Of a stretch of DNA of 64,000 nucleotides, positions 36,776 through 45,262 are shown in pieces. The position numbers and the translations under genes were made by a program. The notes under the pieces are model-generated. The model was not told the DNA's origin. It searched no databases and was given only the letters and a program-made list of their open reading frames with translations. Source of the stretch: Lacticaseibacillus jixianensis (GTDB lineage Bacteria; Bacillota; Bacilli; Lactobacillales; Lactobacillaceae); assembly GCF_003946485.1 (NCBI RefSeq), contig NZ_RHOJ01000004.1:1-64000 (forward strand). Reading direction: 5' to 3'. Every line of letters begins with the position of its first letter. Position 1 is the stretch's first letter.

Positions 36776-36791
36776 TGTGTGATTTCACACA
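36776..36791. promoter_or_regulatory. Inverted repeat between gap and pgk (operator-like)
   Basis: TGTGTGA-TT-TCACACA is a perfect 7-bp inverted repeat downstream of the gap terminator-like hairpin and upstream of pgk. Spacing differs from the CRP/FNR consensus. It may be an operator for an internal promoter, but I see no clear -35/-10 pair. Confidence 0.4.
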
Positions 36792-36799
36792 TTCTGTCA

Positions 36800-36832
36800 T
36801 AAAAAGAAGGCGGAGGGAGATACTCCCTCCGC
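36800..36832 (-). terminator. Terminator-like hairpin between gap and pgk
   Basis: GGCGGAGGGA/TCCCTCCGCC followed by TTCTTTTTA on the minus strand. It probably lowers expression of pgk-tpiA-eno relative to gap, or protects the gap mRNA 3' end. Confidence 0.75.
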
Positions 36833-36876
36833 CCCCTTCATAACGGTTGAAATTAGCTAAACTCTAAGGTTTTAAA

Positions 36877-37899
36877 TTAGAGGGTCGCGAACTTCAGCAG
36901 GGTACGAATCATCTGGCAAGTGAAGCCATATTCGTTGTCGTACCAAGCAACCGTCTTAACCAGCTGGTAGTCACCGGCGGTCGTAACTTCGGTCTGGGTA
37001 GGGTCGAAGATTGAGCCGAAGGTCGTGCCAATAACGTCGGACGAAACGATCTCGTCAGCGTTGTAGCCGAAGCTAGGGTTGCCGTCAGTGTGCTTCTTGA
37101 TGGCTTCGTTAACCTGATCAGCCGTAACGTTCTTGGTCTTCAGGATGGAAACCAATTCGGTCAGGGAACCGTCAACAACGGAGACACGCTGTGCGTGGCC
37201 CTGAAGCTTGCCGTTCAGTTCTGGGATAACGATGCCGATCGCCTTAGCCGCACCAGTTGAGTGAGGGATGGTGTTAACAGCAGCAGAACGCGCAGCGCGC
37301 AGGTTGCCACCGCGAACAGGGCCGTCAAGCAGCATCTGAGTGGAGGTGTAAGCGTGAACCGTCGTCATGGTACCAACTTCAATGCCGAATTCCTTGTTCA
37401 GGAAGTAAGCCATTGGTGCCAAGCAGTTGGTCGTGCAAGAACCGGCAGAAACGATCTTGTCGTCTGCGTCCAAGGTGTCATCGTTAACGTTGTAAACGAT
37501 GGTCTTGATCTTGCCAGCAGGTGCGGAAATCAGAACACGTTCTGCGCCGGCATCCAAGTGAGCCTGAGCCTTTTCAGCTGAGGTGTAGAAGCCTGTGCAT
37601 TCCAGAACGTACTGAACGCCGTCGTTCTTAACCCAAGGAATGTTCTGAGCCTGAGGTTCAGCATAAACGCGGTATTCCTTGCCGTTAACAACGATACCGT
37701 TGTCGGTAGCGCTGACTTCACCAGGGAATGTGCCGTGAGTAGAATCGTACTTCAGCAGGTGAGCCAACATCGCTGGGCTGGTCAGATCGTTGATCGCAAC
37801 AACTTCGATATCGTTGCTCTTTGCGCCCAATTCGAAGATGCGGCGGAAAGCCAAGCGACCGATGCGGCCAAAACCATTGATACCAATTTTAACAGTCAT
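36877..37899 (-). CDS. gap: Glyceraldehyde-3-phosphate dehydrogenase
   Basis: The NAD-dependent glycolytic enzyme oxidises glyceraldehyde 3-phosphate. The 340-residue product has [15 protein letters not shown] (NAD fold), [15 protein letters not shown] with the catalytic Cys, [13 protein letters not shown] and the C-terminal [14 protein letters not shown]. Codon use is strongly biased. It lies 37 bases after cggR with AAAGGAGG upstream. The cggR-gap junction in Bacillus is an mRNA processing site; no evidence is visible here. Confidence 0.98.
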   Translation of the reverse strand: MTVKIGINGFGRIGRLAFRRIFELGAKSNDIEVVAINDLTSPAMLAHLLKYDSTHGTFPGEVSATDNGIVVNGKEYRVYAEPQAQNIPWVKNDGVQYVLECTGFYTSAEKAQAHLDAGAERVLISAPAGKIKTIVYNVNDDTLDADDKIVSAGSCTTNCLAPMAYFLNKEFGIEVGTMTTVHAYTSTQMLLDGPVRGGNLRAARSAAVNTIPHSTGAAKAIGIVIPELNGKLQGHAQRVSVVDGSLTELVSILKTKNVTADQVNEAIKKHTDGNPSFGYNADEIVSSDVIGTTFGSIFDPTQTEVTTAGDYQLVKTVAWYDNEYGFTCQMIRTLLKFATL

Positions 37900-37936
37900 G
37901 CTAAAATTTCCTCCTTTAGGAAATAAGAGTTTTATT

Positions 37937-38977
37937 CTAACGGGTTTCCCCAGTTAAAATCGCATTTGAGGCGCCGACGTCCGTGATAAGCCACGTCCGG
38001 CTCGGCGCATTTTTCATGTATGCTGCGATGGCTTTGGCCTTGGAGCGGCCGCCTGCGACAGCAAACACATAAGGAATATGATCGAGATCCGGGATCTGAA
38101 GGCCGATTCTTGGGATCTTGTAGATGACGTTGCCTGATGCATCGAAAAACGTGCCAAATGTTTCTGAAACTGCATGTTGTTCCCGCAATTTTGTGATCGC
38201 TTCCGGTGACATCGACCGGCGTTTCGCCATGACCAACGCATCACCTATACTATGTATCACAACCTGGGCATTGTCAATTAATTGAAGCACCGCTTGCACC
38301 GAGGGCTCACGGAGCAACGGCTGGTAAGTTTCCGCGCTGACATTTTCTGGAATGTACAAGACGCGGTACTGGCTGTCCGTCGCTTCCGCCATGCTGGCGG
38401 CCACGGAATTGGCCTGAATGGCGACGGCCTCACCGACCCCGCCACGCGCCGGCACGAAGGTTAGCTCACGGCCGGCAGACAGCTTATAGCTCATCTGCTG
38501 CGCCACGCGCGCCATGGTCGTGCCGCCCATCACGGCGATCGTCAAGCGGCCGCTGGGGAGGATCATCTGCAGCGTCGAGTTTAACTCTTTGCCCATCTCA
38601 TCCATGACCCGGCTGCTTTGATCGGCATCCCCACTGACGATCAGGCAGTGGTCGATGCCGAGCTTCTCAGCGAGGCGTTTCTCGTCTTCCTTGAACCCGA
38701 GCAGCCGGTTCATAAACTGCTCAAGGCCTTGAAAAACATCAATTCCTTGGCTGGTAAGGACCATTCCAGACTTTGAACTTTCGATCAGGCCCTGCTTACG
38801 AAGAAACTCGGTCTCCGTGCGTAGGACCCGTTCACTCAACTTCATCTGCTCGGCCAGCGCCCGTCTGCCGACCGGCGCCATCCAAGAGATGAACTGGAGA
38901 ATCTGATACCGTTTGGTGATCACGCCCATGAAATCCGGGGCGATTGCTTCGATCCAGGCGAACTCAGAATGCATCAC
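37937..38977 (-). CDS. cggR: Central glycolytic genes regulator CggR
   Basis: CggR is a SorC-family repressor of the gap operon whose DNA binding is relieved by fructose-1,6-bisphosphate. The 346-residue product has an N-terminal winged helix ([20 protein letters not shown]) and a SorC sugar-binding domain ([39 protein letters not shown]). Start GTG 38977 or the next codon ATG 38974; AAGGA lies 6 or 9 bases upstream. It heads the glycolytic operon, as in Bacillus. Confidence 0.95.
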   Translation of the reverse strand: MMHSEFAWIEAIAPDFMGVITKRYQILQFISWMAPVGRRALAEQMKLSERVLRTETEFLRKQGLIESSKSGMVLTSQGIDVFQGLEQFMNRLLGFKEDEKRLAEKLGIDHCLIVSGDADQSSRVMDEMGKELNSTLQMILPSGRLTIAVMGGTTMARVAQQMSYKLSAGRELTFVPARGGVGEAVAIQANSVAASMAEATDSQYRVLYIPENVSAETYQPLLREPSVQAVLQLIDNAQVVIHSIGDALVMAKRRSMSPEAITKLREQHAVSETFGTFFDASGNVIYKIPRIGLQIPDLDHIPYVFAVAGGRSKAKAIAAYMKNAPSRTWLITDVGASNAILTGETR

Positions 38978-38997
38978 TCATTGTCCTTCTTGTGGGT

Positions 38998-39032
38998 CGG
39001 TTTGTGTCCTACCGTGTCACCTGATGACCCGG
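38998..39032 (-). promoter_or_regulatory. Candidate CggR operator
   Basis: On the minus strand CGGGTC-ATCAGG-TGAC-ACGGTAGGACACA resembles the Bacillus operator form CGGGAC-N6-TGTC, though the second half-site is poor. It lies between the promoter and cggR, where the known operator sits. Confidence 0.4.
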
Positions 39033-39091
39033 TAATGGCAAAAAAATTTTGGGCCCCAAATCTTTCCTGGTCACCCTTACCAACGTTTTCT

Positions 39092-39120
39092 ATTATAGCC
39101 ACCCGCTGAAAACGGTGCAA
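39092..39120 (-). promoter_or_regulatory. Promoter of the cggR-gap operon
   Basis: TTGCAC, 17 bases, TATAAT on the minus strand; the start would be near 39085. The + strand sequence TGAAAACGGTGCAA (39107-39120), overlapping the -35, is a two-mismatch cre-like site. Confidence 0.8.
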
Positions 39121-39340
39121 GCGATTTGCTCAATTGCCGAAAACTCTTCCAATTATGGAAGAATGTGCGAAGAGCGTCCGGCTTTTTTCGGAAAGAAACC
39201 GGTTGCCATTTTTGGATCAGGCATTCTCAATCGGGCTTATTCGCCTCGCCGCTCACGCTTTTTTCATCTTTTGCTGGTCGCGTGCAGCGGATGCTGAGCT
39301 GGCCGGGCCGTTTGTAAGAGCCCACCGATGAGGCTGTAAA
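39121..39340. other. Intergenic stretch upstream of the cggR promoter
   Basis: Short overlapping reading frames here have no ribosome site or family features. A small dyad CTTCCA-ATTA-TGGAAG lies near 39147. I see no RNA gene. Confidence 0.5.
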
Positions 39341-39996
39341 ACCAGCGGGCCAGGGTTCGACCCAGCCAAGTGGCGCACATATCGTTAGATGACGGCGCGC
39401 AGTGTAATCAACCTGTAGCCATTTGCCGCGTTCAGGGTGCCATGAAGAGAGGCTAGCTGGCCCGCTAAAACCGCGGACTCGGCGCACCTTAACTGGGCTT
39501 CGAGTTCGCAACGGGGGAATGGTCAGCTACGCCTGAGGCCTCGCCGGCAAAAGACGCCGGCAATGCCTCAAGCTAGGCTGCCCATCCCGCTAAGACCGCG
39601 AACTCTCCGCACCTTCTAACTGGGCTTCGAGTTCGCAACGGGGGAATGGTCAGCTACGCCTGAGGCCTCGCCGGCAAAAGACGCCGGCAATGCCTCAAGC
39701 TAGGCTGCCCATCCCGCTAAGACCGCGAACTCTCCGCACCTTCTAACTGGGCTTCGAGTTCGCAACGGGGGAATGGTCAGCTACGCCTGAGGCCTCGCCG
39801 GCAAAAGACGCCGGCAATGCCTCAAGCTAGGCTGCCCATCCCGCTAAGACCGCGAACTCTCCGCACCTTCTAACTGTGCTTCGAGTTCGCAACGGGGGCG
39901 CATCTAGCTACGCCCCAGGCCTCGCCGGCAAAGTACGCCGACAATGCCTGGAGCTAGGCTAGCTGTCCCCCTAAAACCGCGAACTCTACGCACCTT
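39341..39996 (+). repeat. Array E: one degenerate and four long-hairpin units, three of them identical
   Basis: A degenerate unit (39341-39489) keeps AGCGGGCCAG/CTGGCCCGCT pairing and a decayed nested hairpin (about 39404-39449). Units at 39490-39615, 39617-39742 and 39744-39869 are identical over 126 bases. All three share the same imperfect second stem (GGGGGA opposite TCCCGC). A fourth, different unit is 39871-39996. The outer stem is GAGTTCGC/GCGAACTC and the right loop TAAGACC or TAAAACC. The right end touches the clpP terminator T-run. Confidence 0.93.
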
Positions 39997-40029
39997 CAAA
40001 AAAAGCACCCATGCTTTCACATGAGTGCC
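39997..40029 (-). terminator. Terminator of clpP
   Basis: GCACTCATG-TGAAAG-CATGGGTGC followed by seven T on the minus strand. Confidence 0.88.
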
Positions 40030-40039
40030 TCAATGAAAA

Positions 40040-40630
40040 TTACTTCTGGTCAGCCTTGCTGGTCAGGATGTCGTCGATCAAACCGTAGTCCTTGGCCTCC
40101 TGAGCGGTGAGGTAGTTATCACGCTCGGTGTCCTTCTTGATCTTAGCCTCCGTTTGGCCAGTGGCGTCAGCCAAGATTTTGTTCAGCTTCTTGCGGGCCT
40201 TCAAGATCTCCTCCGCGGCGATCTCGATTTCCGTTTGCTGTCCCTGGGCACCGCCAGACGGCTGGTGGATCAGGATCTCGGAGTTGGGCAGCGCGAACCG
40301 CTTGCCCTTTGCCCCGCCAGCAAGCAAGACAGACGCCATGGACGCCGCCATGCCAATGGCGATCGTCTGCACGTCGGCGTGGATCAGGTTCATGGTATCC
40401 AGCATCGCCAGCCCAGAGGTGATCACGCCACCAGGACTGTTGATGTAAAGGTAGATGTCTTTATCAGGATCTTGCGCGTCCAAAAACAGGAGTTGAGCAA
40501 TGACTGAGTTTGCCACTTGGTCGTTGATCTCCCCGGACAGCATGATGATCCGGTCTTTAAGCAGACGCGAGTATATGTCATACGAACGCTCGCCGCGGCT
40601 GGTTTGTTCAATAACTGTCGGAACTAACAT
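40040..40630 (-). CDS. clpP: ATP-dependent Clp protease proteolytic subunit
   Basis: ClpP forms the barrel-shaped serine protease that works with ClpX, ClpC or ClpE. The 196-residue product has the catalytic Ser in [14 protein letters not shown], the catalytic His in ILIHQPSGG and the Asp near [18 protein letters not shown] (here within TERDNYL). The ATG follows GGAGGTTCCGCT. Upstream lie a CIRCE element and a CtsR box, so it is a heat- and stress-induced single-gene transcript. Confidence 0.97.
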   Translation of the reverse strand: MLVPTVIEQTSRGERSYDIYSRLLKDRIIMLSGEINDQVANSVIAQLLFLDAQDPDKDIYLYINSPGGVITSGLAMLDTMNLIHADVQTIAIGMAASMASVLLAGGAKGKRFALPNSEILIHQPSGGAQGQQTEIEIAAEEILKARKKLNKILADATGQTEAKIKKDTERDNYLTAQEAKDYGLIDDILTSKADQK

Positions 40631-40651
40631 AGCGGAACCTCCTCACGAGTC

Positions 40652-40678
40652 TTAGCACTCTTTAAAGTACAGTGCTAA
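40652..40678 (-). promoter_or_regulatory. CIRCE element (HrcA operator)
   Basis: TTAGCACTC, nine bases, CAGTGCTAA fits the HrcA operator TTAGCACTC-N9-GAGTGCTAA with one mismatch. A further TTAGCAC at 40681 makes a second, overlapping perfect 16-bp palindrome, GTGCTAAGCTTAGCAC (40672-40687). Confidence 0.85.
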
Positions 40679-40706
40679 GCTTAGCACTAACGTCAAAAAA
40701 GGTCAA
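40678..40706 (-). promoter_or_regulatory. Promoter of clpP
   Basis: TTGACC, 17 bases, TAAGCT on the minus strand. The -35 is covered by the CtsR box and the -10 by the CIRCE palindromes. Confidence 0.55.
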
Positions 40707-40707
40707 A
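40691..40707 (+). promoter_or_regulatory. CtsR box
   Basis: CGTCAAA-AAA-GGTCAAA matches the CtsR heptad direct repeat RGTCAAA-NAN-RGTCAAA with one mismatch. An inverted TTTGACC follows at 40711. Confidence 0.8.
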
Positions 40708-40787
40708 GACTTTGACCAAACTTTTATTGCAGAGCCAGTTTAGCATACTCCCTCCGCCGATGGGCAGATGAGTCCCTGTTTTTGTTT

Positions 40788-40817
40788 AAAAAAAAAACGC
40801 CAACGATTGGCGTTTCT
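40788..40817 (-). terminator. Terminator after tRNA-Arg
   Basis: AACGCCAATCGTTGGCGTT followed by a long T-run on the minus strand, 11 bases after the tRNA. Confidence 0.88.
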
Positions 40818-40827
40818 GGGTTTCTTC

Positions 40828-40899
40828 TGCGCAGCCCGGGAGTCGAACCCGGATTTCGAGAACCGGAATCTCACGTGCGATCCATTACACTAACCGCGC
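40828..40899 (-). tRNA. tRNA-Arg (anticodon CCG)
   Basis: A 72-base cloverleaf. Acceptor GCGCGGT pairs with GCTGCGC; anticodon stem TGAGA/TCTCG holds loop TTCCGGT with CCG at its centre; T-arm CCGGG-TTCGACT-CCCGG; discriminator A. CCA is not encoded. It reads CGG codons, which suit a GC-rich genome. Confidence 0.95.
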
Positions 40900-40951
40900 A
40901 AGTACTCAATTATTCTACAGGAGCCGCGCCAAAGATGCAAGGCCCCACGGC

Positions 40952-40987
40952 AAAAACAAAAGGTGCGCCGCGTTGGCCCACCTTTTG
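40952..40987 (-). terminator. Terminator of the OhrR-like gene
   Basis: AAAAGGTG and CACCTTTT flank a GC-rich inner stem on the minus strand, then GTTTTTG. It lies a few bases past the stop. Confidence 0.7.
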
Positions 40988-40989
40988 TG

Positions 40990-41439
40990 CTACTGAAGCT
41001 CTTCGTCTGGGATCGCCGCCAAGTGTTCATCGACCGAGTCGACCTGGGCTTTGATGGCATCGTAGACTTCATCGGGAAACCGCAAGTAGGTCATGCACGA
41101 GCCCACGTGTTCATAGATTTCATCGCGCATATCCGTCGCCTTTTTGGTCAAGCTGACATCCACGCGCCGTTCGTCTTGGGCAGAGCGCTTGCGTGAGATC
41201 CACCCGTCCTTTTCCATGCGCTTCATCAGCGGGGTCAGGGTGCCAGAATCCAGGTTCAGGGTCTGGCCGACTTCCTTGACCGACATGGTGCCGTGCTCGT
41301 ACAGCGAAAGCAGCGTGATGTACTGCGGATAGGTCAACTTGTACTTCGCTAGGGCCTGAGAGTAGAAGTGGTTAAACTGCTTTTGCGCCTTGTAGATAGA
41401 GAAACACAACTGTTCATTCAAACGGATCGGTTTAGTCAT
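40990..41439 (-). CDS. MarR-family regulator, OhrR-like
   Basis: The 149-residue winged-helix regulator begins RLNEQLCFSIYKAQK, where the single Cys (residue 12) matches the peroxide-sensing Cys of OhrR. LTYPQYITLLSLYEHGTMSVKEVG and the wing KRSAQDERRVDVSLT are the usual DNA-binding part. OhrR senses organic hydroperoxides and represses ohr, but no ohr gene lies next to it here. Sensing through one Cys is inferred. The start has GGAGGCGAGC upstream. Confidence 0.85.
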   Translation of the reverse strand: MTKPIRLNEQLCFSIYKAQKQFNHFYSQALAKYKLTYPQYITLLSLYEHGTMSVKEVGQTLNLDSGTLTPLMKRMEKDGWISRKRSAQDERRVDVSLTKKATDMRDEIYEHVGSCMTYLRFPDEVYDAIKAQVDSVDEHLAAIPDEELQ

Positions 41440-41516
41440 ATGCTCGCCTCCATTGACGTCATATCAATCTCTATTATCGAGCTTATTGTAGACGATTTAA
41501 TTAGGTAATGGAAGTC

Positions 41517-42464
41517 CTAACTTTCGGCGGGCTGCTGACTGCCCTCAGCAATTTGATTCAACTTGCGCAACCGGTGATTGATCCCGGACTTGGAAATGAC
41601 CCCGCTGGGGACCATTTCCCCCAGCTCCTTCAAGGACACGTCCGGGTGCGCCAGCCTGAGCTCTGCGATTTCCCGCAGCTTGGGCGGCAAGCCCTCAAGC
41701 ATGCCGTGACCTTTCAGGTAGTTGATATTTTCGATCTGTTTTTGGGCGGCATCGATTGTTTTGTTCAGATTCGCCGTCTCGCAGTTGACCAGCCGGTTAA
41801 CGGAGTTGCGCATGTCGCGGACGATCCGCACATCCTCGAACTTCAGCATGGCGGTCGTCGCGCCGATCACCTGCAGGAAATCCGCGATTTTCTCCGCCTC
41901 TTTCAGGTAGACGATCCAGCCGCTGCGGCGCTCCACGGTGCGCGCGTTGAGGTTAAAATCGTTCATCATCTTCAGCAGGCCGTCGTTGTGGTCGCGGTAC
42001 AGTGAGTAGATCTCCAGGTGGTAGCGCGAGGTCTCGGGATTGTTGACCGAACCCCCGGCCAAAAAGGCGCCGCGGAGGTAGGATCGCTCGCGCTGCGGCT
42101 CATCGAGGATCTTTGGTGACACCGCGGTGCGGATCGTCATGTCGCTGCCGTCAAGGATCTCAAGGTCTTCCAGCACGGCGTTCACGCCGGTGGCCAGGCG
42201 CACCACGTACTGATTGTTCTTCTTCAGCTTCATCTTCCGCCGCACGATCAGATTGGCCTCGTGGTGGTACACCTGGCGGATCAGCCCGTAGATGCGGCGG
42301 GCGATCGCCGGGTTTTCCGTCTGGACGTTCAGCACGAACTGGTGGTCCTGGATGGCCACGCTGCCGTTCATGCGGATCAACGCCGACAGCTCCGCCTTGG
42401 CGTGTTCGGGGTGGACCTCAAGTTGGGTCAGTTCTTTTTTTACCGTACTCGCAAAACTGGCCAT
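41517..42464 (-). CDS. whiA: DNA-binding protein WhiA
   Basis: WhiA joins a LAGLIDADG homing-endonuclease-like domain without nuclease function ([19 protein letters not shown]) to a C-terminal helix-turn-helix ([21 protein letters not shown]). In Gram-positive bacteria it affects cell division or sporulation. The length of 315 residues is typical. It starts four bases after yvcK in the conserved rapZ-yvcK-whiA operon. Confidence 0.96.
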   Translation of the reverse strand: MASFASTVKKELTQLEVHPEHAKAELSALIRMNGSVAIQDHQFVLNVQTENPAIARRIYGLIRQVYHHEANLIVRRKMKLKKNNQYVVRLATGVNAVLEDLEILDGSDMTIRTAVSPKILDEPQRERSYLRGAFLAGGSVNNPETSRYHLEIYSLYRDHNDGLLKMMNDFNLNARTVERRSGWIVYLKEAEKIADFLQVIGATTAMLKFEDVRIVRDMRNSVNRLVNCETANLNKTIDAAQKQIENINYLKGHGMLEGLPPKLREIAELRLAHPDVSLKELGEMVPSGVISKSGINHRLRKLNQIAEGSQQPAES

Positions 42465-42468
42465 TAGT

Positions 42469-43503
42469 TCACCGCCCTCTTTTTTTCATCGTCCCGACTT
42501 GAAACGCCAGGTTCAAGATCTCAGAAGCCACCTTGTCGCCGTCGTGGAAGACGCCGCGGTCGCGCAGCTTGAGGAAATCAGCCGAGATCACGCGGCAGCC
42601 CAGATCGCGCAGCCCCTGATAATCAGGCCGCACCGGCACCAGGATCTCGTTGTACTTCTGCTCGTCGAGGTAATTTTTCGGCACCGGCGCGATGTTCACC
42701 AGGACCGTGTCCACAAAGTTGGCGCCGAGGTGCTGATTGAGCACGCGCACGTGGTCGGCATCGGTGAAGTGCTCCGTCTCCCCTTTTTGGGTCATGATGT
42801 TGACGACGTAGATGACCTCGGCCGAGGTAGCCAACACAGCCTGGCCCAGATTCTTGATCATCAGGTTCGGCAGCACACTCGTGAACAGACTGCCGGGCCC
42901 CATCACGACGACATCCGCCGCCATGATCGCATCGACCACCTGCGGCATGGCCTCAGGGGCCACCGCATCGTCCGTGTCGGTGACCCAGACCCGCTTGATG
43001 TGCTTGCCCGCAGCCGTGATCTCGGCCTCGCCGGACAGCGTCGTGCCGTCGCTGAACGCGGCGTGCAGGGTCAGCGGGCGGTTGCTGGCGGGATAGACGT
43101 GCCCATCGACCTTCATCATCGACGACAGGGTCTGCACGGCTTGGAAGATGCCGCCGCCCATTTCGGACAGCGCGGCAATGATCAGGTTGCCGATCGCGTG
43201 GCCGGCAAAGAAGCTGTCCCCGCTATCAAACCGGTACTGAAACACCTGTTTTTCCACTTCTGGCAGGTCGGACAGGGCCACTAGCACGTTGCGAATGTCG
43301 CCAGGCGGCACCACGTTAATGTAGTTGCGGATCACGCCGCTTGAGCCGCCATCATCAGCCACGGTGACCACCGCGGTGACGTCCGCGTTTTGCTCGCGCA
43401 GGCTCTTAACGATCACCGGCAGGCCGGTCCCGCCCCCGATCACGACGACCTTGGGCCGCCGCCCGCGGATCACGCGGATCGTTTTGGCTTCATTGAGGGT
43501 CAT
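42469..43503 (-). CDS. yvcK: YvcK/CofD-fold gluconeogenesis factor
   Basis: The 344-residue UDP-sugar-binding protein has [45 protein letters not shown] and [16 protein letters not shown]. It is needed for growth on gluconeogenic carbon and for normal wall synthesis in Bacillus. Its ATG overlaps the rapZ stop by four bases, so translation is coupled. Confidence 0.95.
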   Translation of the reverse strand: MTLNEAKTIRVIRGRRPKVVVIGGGTGLPVIVKSLREQNADVTAVVTVADDGGSSGVIRNYINVVPPGDIRNVLVALSDLPEVEKQVFQYRFDSGDSFFAGHAIGNLIIAALSEMGGGIFQAVQTLSSMMKVDGHVYPASNRPLTLHAAFSDGTTLSGEAEITAAGKHIKRVWVTDTDDAVAPEAMPQVVDAIMAADVVVMGPGSLFTSVLPNLMIKNLGQAVLATSAEVIYVVNIMTQKGETEHFTDADHVRVLNQHLGANFVDTVLVNIAPVPKNYLDEQKYNEILVPVRPDYQGLRDLGCRVISADFLKLRDRGVFHDGDKVASEILNLAFQVGTMKKRGR

Positions 43504-44387
43504 GAGCGGTTCACCGTCGCTTTCCGCTTGTCCACGTCGCGGTGGGTGATGTCGACGGGGTAGCCCGCCGCCTGAAACGCTTTGCCCACGCGCTCGGTAA
43601 AGGCCACGCTGCGGTGCTGGCCGCCGGTGCAGCCGATCGCGATCGTCACGCTGCTTTTACCCTCTTTTTGGTACTGGGGCATGATGCTGGCGAGCATGGT
43701 GTAGAACTGCTGGTAGAATTGCTCCGCCGCCGGGTTGTCCATCACGTAATCGTAAACTTCCCGGTCGCGGCCGTCGCGGTCCCGAAACTTCTGGACGTAG
43801 TAGGGATTGGGTAAGAAGCGCACGTCCATGACGATGTCGGCATCGATCGGCAGCCCGTACTTAAAGCCGAACGACATCACTTCCAGGTGGAAGGTCGGAT
43901 GATCCGCCGACTTGAACGTCACAAACAGCTTCTCGCGCAGCTGCCGCGGCGAAAGGTTGGTGGTGTCGATCACGATCTGCGCCCGGTTGCGCAGCTCCGT
44001 CAACAGGCCACGTTCTTTTCTGATGCCGTCCATCAGCCGGCCCTCTTGCGCCAAGGGATGGCTGCGGCGGGTCTCCTTGTAGCGCGACACCAACTCGGCG
44101 TCCGTCGCGTCAAGGAACACAATTTTGGTGGTCACAAACGCAGTGTTGTCTAGGTTCGCCAGCATGTCGTTGATCTGGTCGTAAAACGCATGGCTGCGCA
44201 GATCGATCACTAGGGCGATCTTCGTGATTTTGCCGCTTTCCTTGACTAGCTCCCAGAACTTAGGGAGTAAAGCGGGCGGCATATTATCCATGGTGAAGTA
44301 GCCCAGGTCCTCAAACGACTGCATGGCGACGGTCTTGCCGGCGCCAGACATGCCAGTGATCACCACGAGATTCAAAGTCTCTGCCAT
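43500..44387 (-). CDS. rapZ: RNase adapter / nucleotide-binding protein RapZ (YvcJ)
   Basis: The 295-residue P-loop protein has Walker [35 protein letters not shown] and the C-terminal [15 protein letters not shown]. In E. coli RapZ delivers GlmZ RNA to RNase E; the Gram-positive YvcJ hydrolyses nucleotides and its target is less clear. ATG 44387 ([12 protein letters not shown]) has AAGGGATACG upstream and is preferred over the start 24 bases earlier. Confidence 0.95.
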   Translation of the reverse strand: MAETLNLVVITGMSGAGKTVAMQSFEDLGYFTMDNMPPALLPKFWELVKESGKITKIALVIDLRSHAFYDQINDMLANLDNTAFVTTKIVFLDATDAELVSRYKETRRSHPLAQEGRLMDGIRKERGLLTELRNRAQIVIDTTNLSPRQLREKLFVTFKSADHPTFHLEVMSFGFKYGLPIDADIVMDVRFLPNPYYVQKFRDRDGRDREVYDYVMDNPAAEQFYQQFYTMLASIMPQYQKEGKSSVTIAIGCTGGQHRSVAFTERVGKAFQAAGYPVDITHRDVDKRKATVNRS

Positions 44388-44483
44388 CGTATCCCTTCTT
44401 TCTTGGTCCATTGTAGCATGCCGGGCGTGCCATCAACAGTCCTGGCGTGTCGGCCGGTCAAAAACAGTGATTCCCGCCCTTGG

Positions 44484-44612
44484 TAACTGGGCTAAGAGCA
44501 AGGCTTCTGCGTACCTTGGCTAATCGGGCGGCGAGCTCGCAACGCGGGAGTGGCCAGCTACGCCTGAGGCCTCGCCGCCCATCCCGCTAAATGCGCGAGC
44601 TCTCTGCACCTT
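44484..44612 (+). repeat. Array G: two collapsed long-hairpin units
   Basis: 44484-44517 keeps only the ends (TAACTGGGCTAAGAGC...GTACCTT). 44521-44612 is a 92-base unit whose apex is deleted. Its outer stem is GAGCTCGC/GCGAGCTC and its second stem GCGGGA/TCCCGC. The outer-stem change is again compensated. Confidence 0.85.
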
Positions 44613-44646
44613 ACAAAAAAGCGCCGCCCCCTTTAGGGCGACGCAT
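44613..44646 (-). terminator. Terminator of the HdeD-like gene
   Basis: GCGTCGCCC-TAAAG-GGGCGGCGC then TTTTTT on the minus strand. Its T-run touches the right end of array G. Confidence 0.85.
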
Positions 44647-44658
44647 CGATAATCCTGC

Positions 44659-45198
44659 TTAAATTTGCCGCCGGGCGAACGCGACCAAGATCGCGTTGAG
44701 TCCCAGGATCAGGAAGTCCGCAGCCAGCAGCACGATCATGCCGACCGCGGCCACGACCGGCTGCATGATCAACAGCAGGCTGACGATTACCGCAAAGACG
44801 TCAAGGACCAGCGTCAGAATGAACCAGCCCGTGCCGGCACTGCGCATGTGCCCCGCGTTGATCAGCCCCGCGACACTGTCGATCAGGAACCAGATGGCGA
44901 ACAAGTACGCCAACGTGATTGCCCCCGCCTGAAGATCGAACAAGAAAACAATGCCCAGCAGGATGTCCAAGACCCCGGCCACCAGGCTGACCCAGGATAA
45001 GCCGCCCGTCAGCGCCCGCAGCCGCGAGAAGCTAGCGAGCGTCGCAATGCCGCGGATGATCGCGACTAGCGCGAAGAGGAACGTCAAGGCCGCCATCGTC
45101 GCCCCCGGATGATGCAGGACGACAATGCCGGCGATGATGAGGGCCACCCCCGTGAAAAGCTCGCCCCAGTCGAAGCCAAAATGAGTTTGTCTAAACAT
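44659..45198 (-). CDS. HdeD/DUF308-family membrane protein
   Basis: The 179-residue protein has six hydrophobic segments in paired repeats (GVALIIAGIVVLHHPGATMAAL, LSWVSLVAGVLDILLGIVFL and similar, given only in part) and the Gly-rich pattern of DUF308. E. coli HdeD acts in acid resistance; the Gram-positive relatives are uncharacterised. ATG 45198 (MFRQTHFGFDW) has AGAGGTGG upstream and is preferred to 45219. It may be read from its own promoter after uvrA. Confidence 0.8.
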   Translation of the reverse strand: MFRQTHFGFDWGELFTGVALIIAGIVVLHHPGATMAALTFLFALVAIIRGIATLASFSRLRALTGGLSWVSLVAGVLDILLGIVFLFDLQAGAITLAYLFAIWFLIDSVAGLINAGHMRSAGTGWFILTLVLDVFAVIVSLLLIMQPVVAAVGMIVLLAADFLILGLNAILVAFARRQI

Positions 45199-45262
45199 AT
45201 CTGCCACCTCTTGAGTCAATCATACTGGCCGGTTTAAGAATAGACAAGCAAAACCCGCATGG

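Noticed and set aside
36776-36791. CRP/FNR-type site
   Set aside because: The half-sites fit in part, but TGTGA and TCACA are two bases apart, not six. Kept only as an unassigned inverted repeat.
39049-39331. Small ORFs of 60-82 codons upstream of cggR
   Set aside because: Three overlapping frames of similar length, none with a ribosome site or recognisable protein. The region holds the cggR promoter on the other strand.
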